Assembly: GCA_022822785.1 (NCBI GenBank)
Contig: JAJEAL010000145.1
Location: 32,797-96,796, forward strand
Source: Candidatus Poribacteria bacterium
GTDB taxonomy: Bacteria; Poribacteria; WGA-4E; PCPOR2b
DNA: 64,000 nt
Direction of reading: 5' to 3'
The notes beneath the pieces are model-generated. The model saw only the letters and a list, made by a program, of their open reading frames with translations. It had not been told where the DNA came from and made no database searches. Numbering within the stretch: the stretch's first letter is position 1; every line of letters starts with the position of its first letter. Positions 16,771 to 24,673 of the stretch are shown here, in pieces. Position numbers and translations under genes: made by a program.

Positions 16771-17592
16771 TCAATCTGCCCAAGAATCCAGCCCCAACAG
16801 CTTTCTGCCTAGCGGGGTCAGTTCTGCTGTCTTGCCTTGGAAGTGTTCCTTCTCTTTCGCATCTTTGCCCAGCCCGGTCAGCCGTTCCTGCCATCCGGTG
16901 ATTCGTTTCTGACGCCCTTCTTCATTATCCGTCGGCGCCGGTGACATGGTGATGTACTGCACGATTCGAGGGCGATCGCCGCTGTTCGGACTGCTCCCGT
17001 GTGGTAGGGCACTGTGCCAGATAACTAAATCTCCCGCTTTCCCCGAAACTGGCACGGCATCGGCATCTCTTTCCTTGATGAGCTGCCGTGGATCCGCATC
17101 TTCGGGCAGATCGTTGAGCCAGTCTTCGAGTTTATGGTGGAATCCCGGTATGCAGGTGAATGCCCCCTGATTGCCGGGGGTATCAGTCAGGTATAACACC
17201 CCTTGCACCTTGAGCCGAACCGGCATATCTAACGACATGTCCCAGTGCAGGTAGGGCCCTGGAAACTTATAATCGTCCCGTTCCGGTGGGTTCAGGCTGC
17301 CACGATCAAAGCTGACCCACAGTTTCTCTGTGTCCCAAATCTCAGAGAAGGCTTGGTGGATTCGAGGATACTGTCGATTGTCCCACAACGCTTGATGCTG
17401 ATAAATCTCGACCATGATGCCGCGCCGCGGCGGGTCTGGATACCAAGTCTCTGGGTCGTCTGTATCCATTTCGAGGAAATCCCAGATGGCCCGTTCGGCT
17501 GCTTCACAGTTTTCTGGAGGTACAGCGTCGTGGACAACGACGTAGCCGTGCTCTTCCCAAAAATCTCTATCTGCTGCGCTTAAAACTGGCAT
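16771..17592 (-). CDS. Phytanoyl-CoA dioxygenase (PhyH) family protein
   Basis: A protein of 273 residues. The Fe(II)/2-oxoglutarate dioxygenase site is visible: LHWDMSLDM supplies the HxD pair near residue 118, and LPHGSSPNSGDRPRIVQYI supplies the distal His and the 2-oxoglutarate-binding Arg near residue 200. It starts DRDFWEEHGYVVVHDAVPPE, the usual PhyH opening. Such enzymes hydroxylate varied small molecules; members are very numerous in Poribacteria-like genomes and their substrates are mostly unknown. It stands near a Gfo/Idh oxidoreductase, a common pairing there. Full length. Confidence 0.9.
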   Translation of the reverse strand: MPVLSAADRDFWEEHGYVVVHDAVPPENCEAAERAIWDFLEMDTDDPETWYPDPPRRGIMVEIYQHQALWDNRQYPRIHQAFSEIWDTEKLWVSFDRGSLNPPERDDYKFPGPYLHWDMSLDMPVRLKVQGVLYLTDTPGNQGAFTCIPGFHHKLEDWLNDLPEDADPRQLIKERDADAVPVSGKAGDLVIWHSALPHGSSPNSGDRPRIVQYITMSPAPTDNEEGRQKRITGWQERLTGLGKDAKEKEHFQGKTAELTPLGRKLLGLDSWAD

Positions 17593-17878
17593 GTTTCTCT
17601 CCTTTTTTAGTTCATTAGTTTACTCGTTCATCGGTTCATTAATTACCCAATGTACTAATGAACCAATGAACAAACTGTTTTCACGTTTCACGTCCCGGTA
17701 TCATTGAAGCCTACGTCCTTCGGATCTGATCGCCTTCAGGTCTCGGAATGTGCTGCCAATAGCCCTCGCTATCACGGCCACGACAGATGATACCCAATCC
17801 GTGCTGTGGGTCTCTGCCACGCACAAGCGATAAAATCAGATTCGCGCATCTGTTCCACCTCTTCTGTTTTGCCTCCTG
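17593..17878. other. Gap with an inverted repeat and a duplicated fragment of the Rpn gene
   Basis: 17609-17670 is made of repeated TTCATTAG / CTAATGAA words forming an imperfect inverted repeat. 17829-17865 matches 18086-18122, inside the Rpn gene, at 33 of 37 positions, so it is a copied fragment of that gene. A short minus-strand reading ending near 17712 (GLGIICRGRDSEGYWQHIPRP) is not recognised. Confidence 0.5.
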
Positions 17879-18742
17879 TCAACGAGACTGCCCGCCATTT
17901 AGGTCCATCTCTTCAAGACTGTTTGCCGTCAAGAGACGGATACCTAGTTGATCCAGCTCTTCGTCCGCGGTCATCCCGTTAATTTGTTCTGTTACGGATT
18001 GAGGAAGTTCCCCGAATTTGGTGGCGAGTTGCTGGATTAGGATTAACCGTTTCCCTTGCTGTATGCCATCCTCAATCCAGTCAGTGATAAAACCGGATTC
18101 ACGCATCTGTTCCACCTCCTCTCCAAAAAATTCCCATAACCAATCAAGTTCAAAATAGCGGGAAGCAATCATCACCGCTGTCGCCAATGAATCCGCCCGT
18201 TTCTGCGGATGGGTTTCCTGTAAAATGAGTTCCCTCTCCTGATGCAGCACCGCCTCCGTCTTCTCCTGTTCCAACATAATCAGTAACGGCGCAAACTCTC
18301 TCAACTCTCCAGAACGGATCCGGTCTGTATAATCCCACAACTTGATAATCGGATAGGTGAACCGGTGGATGACCCATTCCCCAATTTGAACGACATATTC
18401 GCTAGGCGGGTCTGATTCCCGCCGCTCCAGATACAAAACAATGGTGATTGTCGGCTTCTGATGCTGATCCGTTAGTCCACCAGAGAAAGTAAACACATTG
18501 CGGGGATAATCAGCCCTATGTTGAAGTTGAAATTCAAAGTGCAGTAAATATTCCTCACCTTCAACCTGAATTCTGTGCAGAAAGTCAGCGCGTCGATCTG
18601 GCAGGGTGATTTCGACATTCTCCAGTGTCCCGACCAGTTGGAAAGCAGTATCGGGAAAAGCGAGTTTCAGAAACGATTCGGCGTAATGCCGCCCCAAGAT
18701 TTTCATGACGCGATCGAAAAGATTAATCCGTCTTGGTGCCAC
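17879..18742 (-). CDS. Rpn/PD-(D/E)XK nuclease family protein
   Basis: Taken from a GTG at 18740-18742 (GAGGAG nine bases upstream); the longer ORF to 18916 would read through a hairpin repeat and the end of the GlmL gene. The protein has 287 residues. It starts APRRINLFDRVMKILGRHYA and has the nuclease core RRADFLHRIQ then EYLLHFEFQ (Asp and Glu-x-Gln) near residues 60-80, as in Rpn recombination-promoting nucleases and 'PD-(D/E)XK nuclease family transposase' proteins. The C-terminal part is helical, with EDGIQQGKR. These genes are spread in many copies in some genomes; a second, damaged member is at 37266. A short downstream piece of this gene is duplicated in the gap that follows. Confidence 0.8.
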   Translation of the reverse strand: MAPRRINLFDRVMKILGRHYAESFLKLAFPDTAFQLVGTLENVEITLPDRRADFLHRIQVEGEEYLLHFEFQLQHRADYPRNVFTFSGGLTDQHQKPTITIVLYLERRESDPPSEYVVQIGEWVIHRFTYPIIKLWDYTDRIRSGELREFAPLLIMLEQEKTEAVLHQERELILQETHPQKRADSLATAVMIASRYFELDWLWEFFGEEVEQMRESGFITDWIEDGIQQGKRLILIQQLATKFGELPQSVTEQINGMTADEELDQLGIRLLTANSLEEMDLNGGQSR

Positions 18743-18758
18743 TATAAGAGACTCCTCA

Positions 18759-18795
18759 ACAGAAACCGAGTTTTTGCCAAAAACTCGGTTTCTCT
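18759..18795. repeat. Hairpin core of the CATG repeat family
   Basis: ACAGAAACCGAGTTTTTGCC followed by AAAAACTCGGTTTCT forms a long stem. It separates the GlmL stop from the GTG of the Rpn gene and, if read through, creates the spurious N-terminal extension of the latter. Confidence 0.75.
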
Positions 18796-18815
18796 TAACA
18801 TTTGCACTTAACTTT

Positions 18816-20624
18816 TCACACAAATCTTTCAGGATATACCGCCAACGCTTCAAACCACTTCTTGAGCAGCGCGACACGCTCGGTGGAGGCATTGGAAGCT
18901 TCGAGGGGACGTCCACGCGTGTCCACCACTAAACCGACCACGCCACCTTCGACTTCCGCTTCAACCGACTGACCGTGTCCAGCCCCCATGTCAAGACGAC
19001 GCTGAGGTTGGATTGTTACACGCGCTTTCTCTCCGACTCCCAACGGATAGAGACGCAATTCGCCAAACGGCACGGTTTCTGTCAAATCGCCGGTGATTGT
19101 AATACCCAAATCGCCGGGGTTAGTAACTCCAACCGGCGCAATGCAAGTCCCCAGGTGGATGAGACAATCACGCTCAAAGACCTGCGTCGCCGCTGCTTCG
19201 TTGACCTGAGCAAGCACACCGAGTTGGGGCATCATAAAAATGCTATCTACAGCGAGGTGGGTCACCCCTTCCGGCTGGAATGCATCAATCATCATCAACA
19301 TCGCCTGATTCCGCCGTGGAGCGTGGGAAAGCACCCCCCCACTTCCGACAATCAGGTCCAGCGAGAGCATATCCACAAGTGTTGCGCCGGTCTCGGATTG
19401 GGCAAACGCTTCGGAGATGGTACGTTGCTGCTGCACCCCACGCAGTTCGACCGCAAGCTGCTTGTGCTGATCAAACGCCAATCGCAACGCTTCACGCGCG
19501 ATGGCCCCCTCAATAATCAGTTCCTCCAACGCCTGCGGAATCGTAGTCGGTCTTATCATCTTGTTCTTGATCCGATTCCCAAGATCACTGACATCAATAT
19601 CAAAGGGTACCCACCGCAACACGTTCTCCATCCCCGCCTCTGCAAGGACGTTGGAGATACTGTAGCTCATCCCCAGATTCGCGCTCACCGTGCGATTAAA
19701 AACCGCGTCGCCCTCCTGATTTTTGAAGACAGAAAATACATCCGTCGTTGCGCCCCCGATGTCCACACCGACCACCTCGATGTTCTGCTGCGCGGCGATT
19801 GTTTGCATAATTGCGCCGACAGCACCGGGCGTTGGCATAATCGGCGCATCGGTCCACGAGATTAATTTTCGGTAGCCGGGGGCGTGTGCCATAACATGCT
19901 CGAGAAATTGATTTTGGATTTTCAGACGGGTCGGCATCAGATTTTCGCGCTCAAGCACGGGACGCAGGTTATCAACCACCTCTAGCGCCATTGTATCGCC
20001 AAGTCGTTCACCGACAATCTCGCGTGCCTCCTTGTTTCCGGCATAGATCACCGGTAACTCATAAGTCACGCCCAAACGGGGTCTGGGATTTGCTGCCTCA
20101 ATAATTTCTGCCAATTCCGCAACGTGCGAGGTTGTCCCGCCATCAATCCCGCCGGAGAGCAGGACCATATCCGGGCGAAGATGTCGGATCCGCTCAATCT
20201 TCTCGTGTGGAAGCCGCTTGTCGTTAGAGGCGATAACATCCATGACAATCGCTCCTGCGCCCAGCGCGGCACGTTCTGCGCTCTCAGCGGTGAGGTTGCG
20301 CACGACACCGGCAACCATCATCTGTAGACCGCCGCCGGCACTACTCGTCGAGATATACAGATCTGCGCCTTCATTCCCCCGTTGTGGCTTGAGAATCTGC
20401 CCGTCCTTCAACAGCTTGCGCCCGGCAAGTTCCTCGACCTCTGTAATCGCGTTGATTACCCCAGCGGTAACATCCTCCACCGGCGCTTCAACCGTCGTCG
20501 GTGCCTCCCCACGAACCACCAGGTGGTATTCCTCCCCTCGTTTCTCGATCAGGATGGCTTTCGTGGTAGTACTGCCACAATCTGTCGCAAGGATCGAGCG
20601 TATCTCCTGTGCCTGATCCGACAT
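18816..20624 (-). CDS. GlmL/MutL-like glutamate mutase accessory ATPase
   Basis: From the ATG at 20622-20624 (GAGGAG upstream) the protein has 602 residues. It has the ASKHA ATPase pattern of the GlmL (MutL) family: ATDCGSTTTKAILIEKRG at the start (phosphate 1), STSSAGGGLQMMVAGVVRN, MVLLSGGIDGGT near residue 160 and VVGVDIGGATTDVFSVF (phosphate 2) near 300. GlmL is a proposed reactivating chaperone of B12-dependent glutamate mutase. No glmS or glmE gene is in the window, so the client mutase is either elsewhere or different. The short gene upstream overlaps or touches its start, suggesting translational coupling. Confidence 0.82.
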   Translation of the reverse strand: MSDQAQEIRSILATDCGSTTTKAILIEKRGEEYHLVVRGEAPTTVEAPVEDVTAGVINAITEVEELAGRKLLKDGQILKPQRGNEGADLYISTSSAGGGLQMMVAGVVRNLTAESAERAALGAGAIVMDVIASNDKRLPHEKIERIRHLRPDMVLLSGGIDGGTTSHVAELAEIIEAANPRPRLGVTYELPVIYAGNKEAREIVGERLGDTMALEVVDNLRPVLERENLMPTRLKIQNQFLEHVMAHAPGYRKLISWTDAPIMPTPGAVGAIMQTIAAQQNIEVVGVDIGGATTDVFSVFKNQEGDAVFNRTVSANLGMSYSISNVLAEAGMENVLRWVPFDIDVSDLGNRIKNKMIRPTTIPQALEELIIEGAIAREALRLAFDQHKQLAVELRGVQQQRTISEAFAQSETGATLVDMLSLDLIVGSGGVLSHAPRRNQAMLMMIDAFQPEGVTHLAVDSIFMMPQLGVLAQVNEAAATQVFERDCLIHLGTCIAPVGVTNPGDLGITITGDLTETVPFGELRLYPLGVGEKARVTIQPQRRLDMGAGHGQSVEAEVEGGVVGLVVDTRGRPLEASNASTERVALLKKWFEALAVYPERFV

Positions 20625-20625
20625 A

Positions 20626-20928
20626 TTATTTTTTCTCCTCTGCATCTAATTTTTCAATAAGTTGAGTCAACAGCTCAACGTTTGCATCCTTTTCGATTAT
20701 CAAGGCAAATTTCTGATATTCAGCGGTGTTAAAAATTGAACTCACAAAAGGGTTGAGCGCAATAAGTATTTGACTCCCGATAAAGTTGAGCGGTTTACAC
20801 GTTTCAAGGAATAAAATCGCGGGCACGGTCAGGCGTCGTCTCACAATCTCGGTCGCAACCTTTGTCAGTAGCGCTTCCTGTTCATCGTCAGGAATTTCAT
20901 CAAGGGTCAGTGGTTGGGATATCTGCAT
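20626..20928 (-). CDS. Conserved small protein upstream of the GlmL-like gene
   Basis: A protein of 100 residues, no signal peptide, acidic ends. The middle TVPAILFLETCKPLNFIG is hydrophobic but too short and interrupted for a sure membrane helix; the C-terminus is a charged helix (LLTQLIEKLDAEEKK). Its stop is one base beyond the GlmL-like start codon, so the two are almost certainly co-translated and may work together. Family not recognised by name; partner of a mutase chaperone is inference. Confidence 0.65.
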   Translation of the reverse strand: MQISQPLTLDEIPDDEQEALLTKVATEIVRRRLTVPAILFLETCKPLNFIGSQILIALNPFVSSIFNTAEYQKFALIIEKDANVELLTQLIEKLDAEEKK

Positions 20929-21156
20929 CTTTTTGTCAATATATTGAAGGAATTACGCACTTCAGTTTATAGTAGCGCATTTCTTAATCCCCATTCCACG
21001 AGGTCCGGCTCGATTTATCGGGGATTCATCCGCGTCGTGACAAGCAATAAATCGCTCTATTGTTAGACCAAGAACATGGCGCAACCATTTCTGGTGTTGG
21101 TTATGAACGTATAGCAGAGCGATAGATTAACAAAAACTCAACTGCCCACCCCGTTT

Positions 21157-22128
21157 TCAGTTCTGAACGAATGGAAGAAGCACCTGATCAACACCTACAT
21201 TGCCGTGCACAATCTGGTTCACAATCTCGCAAACCCGCAACCGAATACCCAATTGGGCTGCCAACTCCGATACGGCGTCGGACGATGCGACCCCTTCGGC
21301 AACACTCCTACGCTCACGCAAAATCCCCTCCAACGTCTCACCCTGTCCCAACGCGTAACCGAGCGACATATTGCGTGAAGTGTGGCTGTTACAGGTCAGG
21401 ATTAGGTCGCCAAGGCCGCATAGCGCCATCGCTGTTTCAGGCTTACCGCCTTTGGCAACGCACAGTTGGCTTATCTCCGCCAAACCTTCAACGATTAATG
21501 CGGCTTTCGCCCCTTCTCCTAGCGCTCTGCCTTCGACAATACCGCAAGCGATAGCAATAACATTTTTCATCGTGCCACAAATCTGGGGGCCTATCACATC
21601 GTCGGAATGGTGGACGACGAATTTCGGGTGTGCGAGCAAGCGCGCTAATTTCGGTCCAAGCGCTAAATCTTCACACGCAAGCGTCACCGAAACGGGCAAT
21701 CCCTTCGCCACTTCAATCGCAAAGGTTGGTCCGCTGAGTATCGCTGCTGGATTGGAGAAATACTCCGCCACAACTTCGCTCATCAGCTTTAAGCTGCCCT
21801 GTTCTATCCCCTTACTGCAGATAACTATAGGGAGAGAAGCAGCCAAACCGGCTGATACCAGCTGCTCACAGGTGCCCCGTACATATTGGGCGGGTGCCAC
21901 CATCAACAGGGCGTCCTGTGCCGACATCGCGCTTAAATCGTTGACCGCCTGAACAGTGTCAGGCAGCTCGACGCCGGAGAGAAACATCTCGTTGACTCCG
22001 CGTTGGTTGATAGATGTAACAACCTCCGGCTCCCGCGCCCATAGGGTAACGTCGCAGCCAGCGCGCGCCGCCGTAACTGCAAGCGCGGTCCCCCACGCAC
22101 CAGCCCCCACAATTCCAACCCTTTTCAT
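21157..22128 (-). CDS. gpsA: NAD(P)+-dependent glycerol-3-phosphate dehydrogenase
   Basis: A protein of 323 residues, the usual GpsA length. VGIVGAGAWGTALAVTAAR is the N-terminal dinucleotide-binding loop, VICSKGIEQGSLKLMSEV the central conserved segment, and ICGTMKNVIAIACGIVEG carries the catalytic Lys. GLGDLILTCNSHTSRN is the C-terminal signature. It reduces dihydroxyacetone phosphate to sn-glycerol 3-phosphate for phospholipid synthesis. It lies 55 bp downstream of the SenB-like gene on the same strand. Confidence 0.95.
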   Translation of the reverse strand: MKRVGIVGAGAWGTALAVTAARAGCDVTLWAREPEVVTSINQRGVNEMFLSGVELPDTVQAVNDLSAMSAQDALLMVAPAQYVRGTCEQLVSAGLAASLPIVICSKGIEQGSLKLMSEVVAEYFSNPAAILSGPTFAIEVAKGLPVSVTLACEDLALGPKLARLLAHPKFVVHHSDDVIGPQICGTMKNVIAIACGIVEGRALGEGAKAALIVEGLAEISQLCVAKGGKPETAMALCGLGDLILTCNSHTSRNMSLGYALGQGETLEGILRERRSVAEGVASSDAVSELAAQLGIRLRVCEIVNQIVHGNVGVDQVLLPFVQN

Positions 22129-22183
22129 AGTTACCTTCGCCTTCCTTTTTCCGCAGTAGCTCGGTCCCTGCTACGCTGAAAGT

Positions 22184-23134
22184 TTACCCCAAATCTTGTA
22201 GCAAACATTCCCAACTCTGACGCTCACGCTCAGGGTCGAAAGTCGGCTTTAGTCGCTCGCACCACGTTTTGAGCGCTTCATAAAACGCGGCATCCGTCTC
22301 AACCCGTAAAAGCAGATCCGTCAACGCCTGTGTATCGCCTACCGGAAAGTAGCCGGGATAATCCTCCCCCAATAGACCGATTGAGCCAGATATCCGTGAC
22401 GAAATGACAGGCACAGCACACGCAATCGCTTCCGAAACGGCATTCGCCCCTCCCTCCATCTGCGAGGTCAGCACGAGAACCCGACTCCGTGCGAGGACTC
22501 GAAGCGCCCGCCAGCGTGGGAGTTCCCCTAACCAGCGGTAACGCGGATTGCTAGACGCTTCGGCGTCTGCCTCCGCTTTCATATCGTCGGTGAGTGCTCC
22601 CCCAACATGTACCACCTGAATTCGGGAAGACGGAGGCAATTGTCGGGCTGCCATTGCGGCCCGGAATGGGTCTTTTACGGGACGCAGATGTCCCAGCACA
22701 CACAATTCAAAAACGTTCTTTTTCGGAGAAAACACCCCCGGCGGTGCTGTCACCGATTGATAAATCACCCGCGCTTTAGCCCGGAGATGTTCTGAGAGTT
22801 CTTCAATGCCCGCCGGTTGCAATAGCACGAAACGATCCGCCATCTCCAAGGATTCTTGGGCTGAGGTGTCCGTATGGATATCGCCGTAAAGGTCTGTTCC
22901 GGTCAGCGCGAGGATGAGCGGCAGTTCCGGGTATTCGTGACGGAAACGCACCATAGCGGCGTGGCTGCGACGCGCATGGAGCGCGACTAGCACATCACAT
23001 CGTTCCCCGTGATACTCTTCCGCGATAACGACACGGTGACCGAGTTCCCGTAAGAGACGCGCCCACCGAAGCGCAGTCACACGGTTACCTTTTCGAGAGT
23101 ATGTTGGGGCAGGCGTAATTAGACAGATTTTCAT
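22184..23134 (-). CDS. senB: SenB-like selenosugar synthase (GT-B glycosyltransferase)
   Basis: A protein of 316 residues. The opening ICLITPAPTYSRKGNRVTA, followed by RWARLLRELGHRV, DVLVALHARRSHAAMVRF and LALTGTDLYGDIH, is characteristic of the family formerly annotated as TIGR04348 and now known as SenB, which makes a selenosugar from selenophosphate and a UDP-sugar in selenoneine synthesis. The C-terminal half has the GT-B nucleotide-sugar site (QMEGGANAVSEAIACAVPV). Its immediate upstream neighbour is selD, the selenophosphate maker, exactly the partner expected. SenA (selenoneine synthase) was not found in the window, so the end product is open. A hairpin repeat separates the two genes. 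Confidence 0.8.
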   Translation of the reverse strand: MKICLITPAPTYSRKGNRVTALRWARLLRELGHRVVIAEEYHGERCDVLVALHARRSHAAMVRFRHEYPELPLILALTGTDLYGDIHTDTSAQESLEMADRFVLLQPAGIEELSEHLRAKARVIYQSVTAPPGVFSPKKNVFELCVLGHLRPVKDPFRAAMAARQLPPSSRIQVVHVGGALTDDMKAEADAEASSNPRYRWLGELPRWRALRVLARSRVLVLTSQMEGGANAVSEAIACAVPVISSRISGSIGLLGEDYPGYFPVGDTQALTDLLLRVETDAAFYEALKTWCERLKPTFDPERERQSWECLLQDLG

Positions 23135-23150
23135 AATTTATACAAACGCC

Positions 23151-23234
23151 CATGTTAAGAAATAGTACAACAGAAACCGAGTTTTTTCTTCAAAACTCGG
23201 TTTCTCTTCGTGCTTTCCATTTTCTTTTTACATG
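23151..23234. repeat. Complete CATG-ended hairpin repeat (84 bp)
   Basis: Starts CATGTTAAGAAATAGTACAA and ends TTTCTTTTTACATG, with the terminal 12 bases inverted repeats. The centre (CAGAAACCGAGTTTT, loop TTCTTC, AAAACTCGGTTTCT) forms a 14-bp stem. The best full-length example of the family. Confidence 0.85.
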
Positions 23235-23237
23235 AAC

Positions 23238-24299
23238 CTATCTAAAAACAAGATAGTTCGGTTCGGCAAAAGACTTCACGTCCCCGATGACTTGCGCTTC
23301 TGTCACACCACCATTGTGCAAAGCCCTCAACAGCGATTCGCTTTGAGAGGCGGGCACAGACATCAGGAGCCCGCCGCTAGTCTGCGGATCAACAAAGATT
23401 TCTTCATGCCACTCAGGGAGCGATTTCTCAAAATGCGCGGAATCCTCAATCAACGCGCGATTGGCAGCATTAACCCCTGTCCGCATCCCTCTTTCGTACA
23501 TCTCCAGCGCCTCGCTCATCGTCGGCACCTCGTCGGTGCGAATTTCTAAAGTCACGCCTGACCCTTCAGCCATTTCTAAAGCATGACCGCCTAACCCGAA
23601 TCCGGTGATGTCCGTCACCGCATGGATGTCAAAATCAACCATAACCGCTGCCGCCCCCTTGTTGAGCGTCGTGATAGCCCCTATGCACTCCGCTAGTGCT
23701 TGGTCTGACACCCAGTTTTTCAGATTGGCGTTAAAAAGTACGCCGCTACCAATCGGTTTCGTCAAGATTAGGACATCTCCCGGTTCGGCACCGACATTTC
23801 GCCAATACTTTTCCGGATGCACAATTCCAGTGACCGATAACCCAAACTTGGGTTCCTCATCATCGGTCGTATGCCCGCCCGCTAGGACCGCGCCGGATTC
23901 GGTGATTTTACTCAGTGCCCCTTCGACAATACCGTGCAGGATTTCTGGACCCAATTTGTCCGCGGGAAACCCCACCAAATTCAGACAGGTCACCGGTCTG
24001 CCGCCCATCGCATAAATGTCGCTGATGGAATTTGCTGCGGCGATTTGACCGAACAGATACGGATCATCCACCGGCGGTGTGATAAAGTCGGCGGTTGTAA
24101 CCAATGCCATCTCGTCGTTCAGGCGGTAGATACCCGCATCATCGCTCGTCTCAAACCCAACGAGCAGATTTGGGTCGTTCTTCTTCGGCAATTTAGCGAG
24201 AAGTTCCCCCAGTCCAACTGGACTGACTTTCGCCGCTCACCCGCACGTTTTTGCAAGGCTTGTGAGTGTATGTTTTCGTGACAACCTATTTAGGTTCAT
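23238..24299 (-). CDS. selD: Selenide, water dikinase (SelD), a selenoprotein with Sec at the active site
   Basis: The frame of the obvious SelD body (KNDPNLLVGFETSDDAGIY, ADFITPPVDDPYLFG, AGGHTTDDEEPKFGLS, DITGFGLGGHALEMA, VDPQTSGGLL) extends upstream through an in-frame TGA at 24237-24239 to an ATG at 24297-24299 with GGGAG eight bases before. The N-terminus reads TSLAKTCG-U-AAKVSP, and the UGA falls at the catalytic Cys/Sec position of SelD (residue 21 of 353). A SECIS-like hairpin follows. The enzyme makes selenophosphate from selenide and ATP, for Sec-tRNA and, here, probably for the adjacent SenB. Calling the gene from the UGA onward loses its active site. Confidence 0.9.
24210..24239 (-). 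promoter_or_regulatory. SECIS-like hairpin for the selD UGA
   Basis: After the UGA come 11 bases, then CAGTCC-AGTT-GGACTG, a perfect 6-bp stem whose loop has G-U beginning 18 bases after the UGA. Bacterial SECIS elements (for example fdhF of E. coli) have a stem-loop with a G-U in the loop at this distance. Confidence 0.75.
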
Positions 24300-24336
24300 C
24301 CTATCGCTCCCAACCTTTCTAATCTTCTACCAAGAC

Positions 24337-24402
24337 ATCAGAAACCGAGTTTTCAAGAAAAAACTCGGTTTCTCTTTATGCTTCGCACTTTCCTTTTACA
24401 TG
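24337..24402. repeat. CATG hairpin repeat, left end lost
   Basis: CAGAAACCGAGTTTTCAAG and AAAAAACTCGGTTTCTC make the stem and the right end is CCTTTTACATG. A further copy of the half stem (ACTCGGTTTCTCT) follows at 24408-24420. It lies just upstream of selD. Confidence 0.75.
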
Positions 24403-24437
24403 AGCCAACTCGGTTTCTCTAATCTCGTGTAATACAA

Positions 24438-24644
24438 TTATGCCATAGCGGCTTTTGCCTGCGCTAACGCCTCAGATTCCGCATCAGCGCGGGTCTCAGC
24501 CGTAGACCGAGAAATGACAGCACCGGGGCTTACATTGTCTACAGTACAGATATACGCATCACCGAGTTGGTAGGATCTAATCCGAACCGTCCATTTTCCA
24601 ATAGCTTCGGTTCGGGTTTGATGGTTTTTAGGGGTTTGCGCCAT
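24438..24644 (-). CDS. Small hypothetical protein
   Basis: A protein of 68 residues, opening MAQTPKNHQTRTEAIGKW and ending in an alanine-rich helix (RADAESEALAQAKAAMA). The middle (TVRIRSYQLGDAYICTVDN) looks like a beta hairpin. A good GGAG precedes the ATG. It sits between the MetE-like and selD genes on the same strand. Family not recognised; no function can be assigned. Confidence 0.55.
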   Translation of the reverse strand: MAQTPKNHQTRTEAIGKWTVRIRSYQLGDAYICTVDNVSPGAVISRSTAETRADAESEALAQAKAAMA

Positions 24645-24673
24645 ACTTTTTCTCCTTCAAAAATTCACCCGAT

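Noticed and set aside
18743..18916. N-terminal extension of the Rpn gene
   Set aside because: It reads through the hairpin repeat and the end of the GlmL gene, and a GTG with a good ribosome-binding site lies at 18742.
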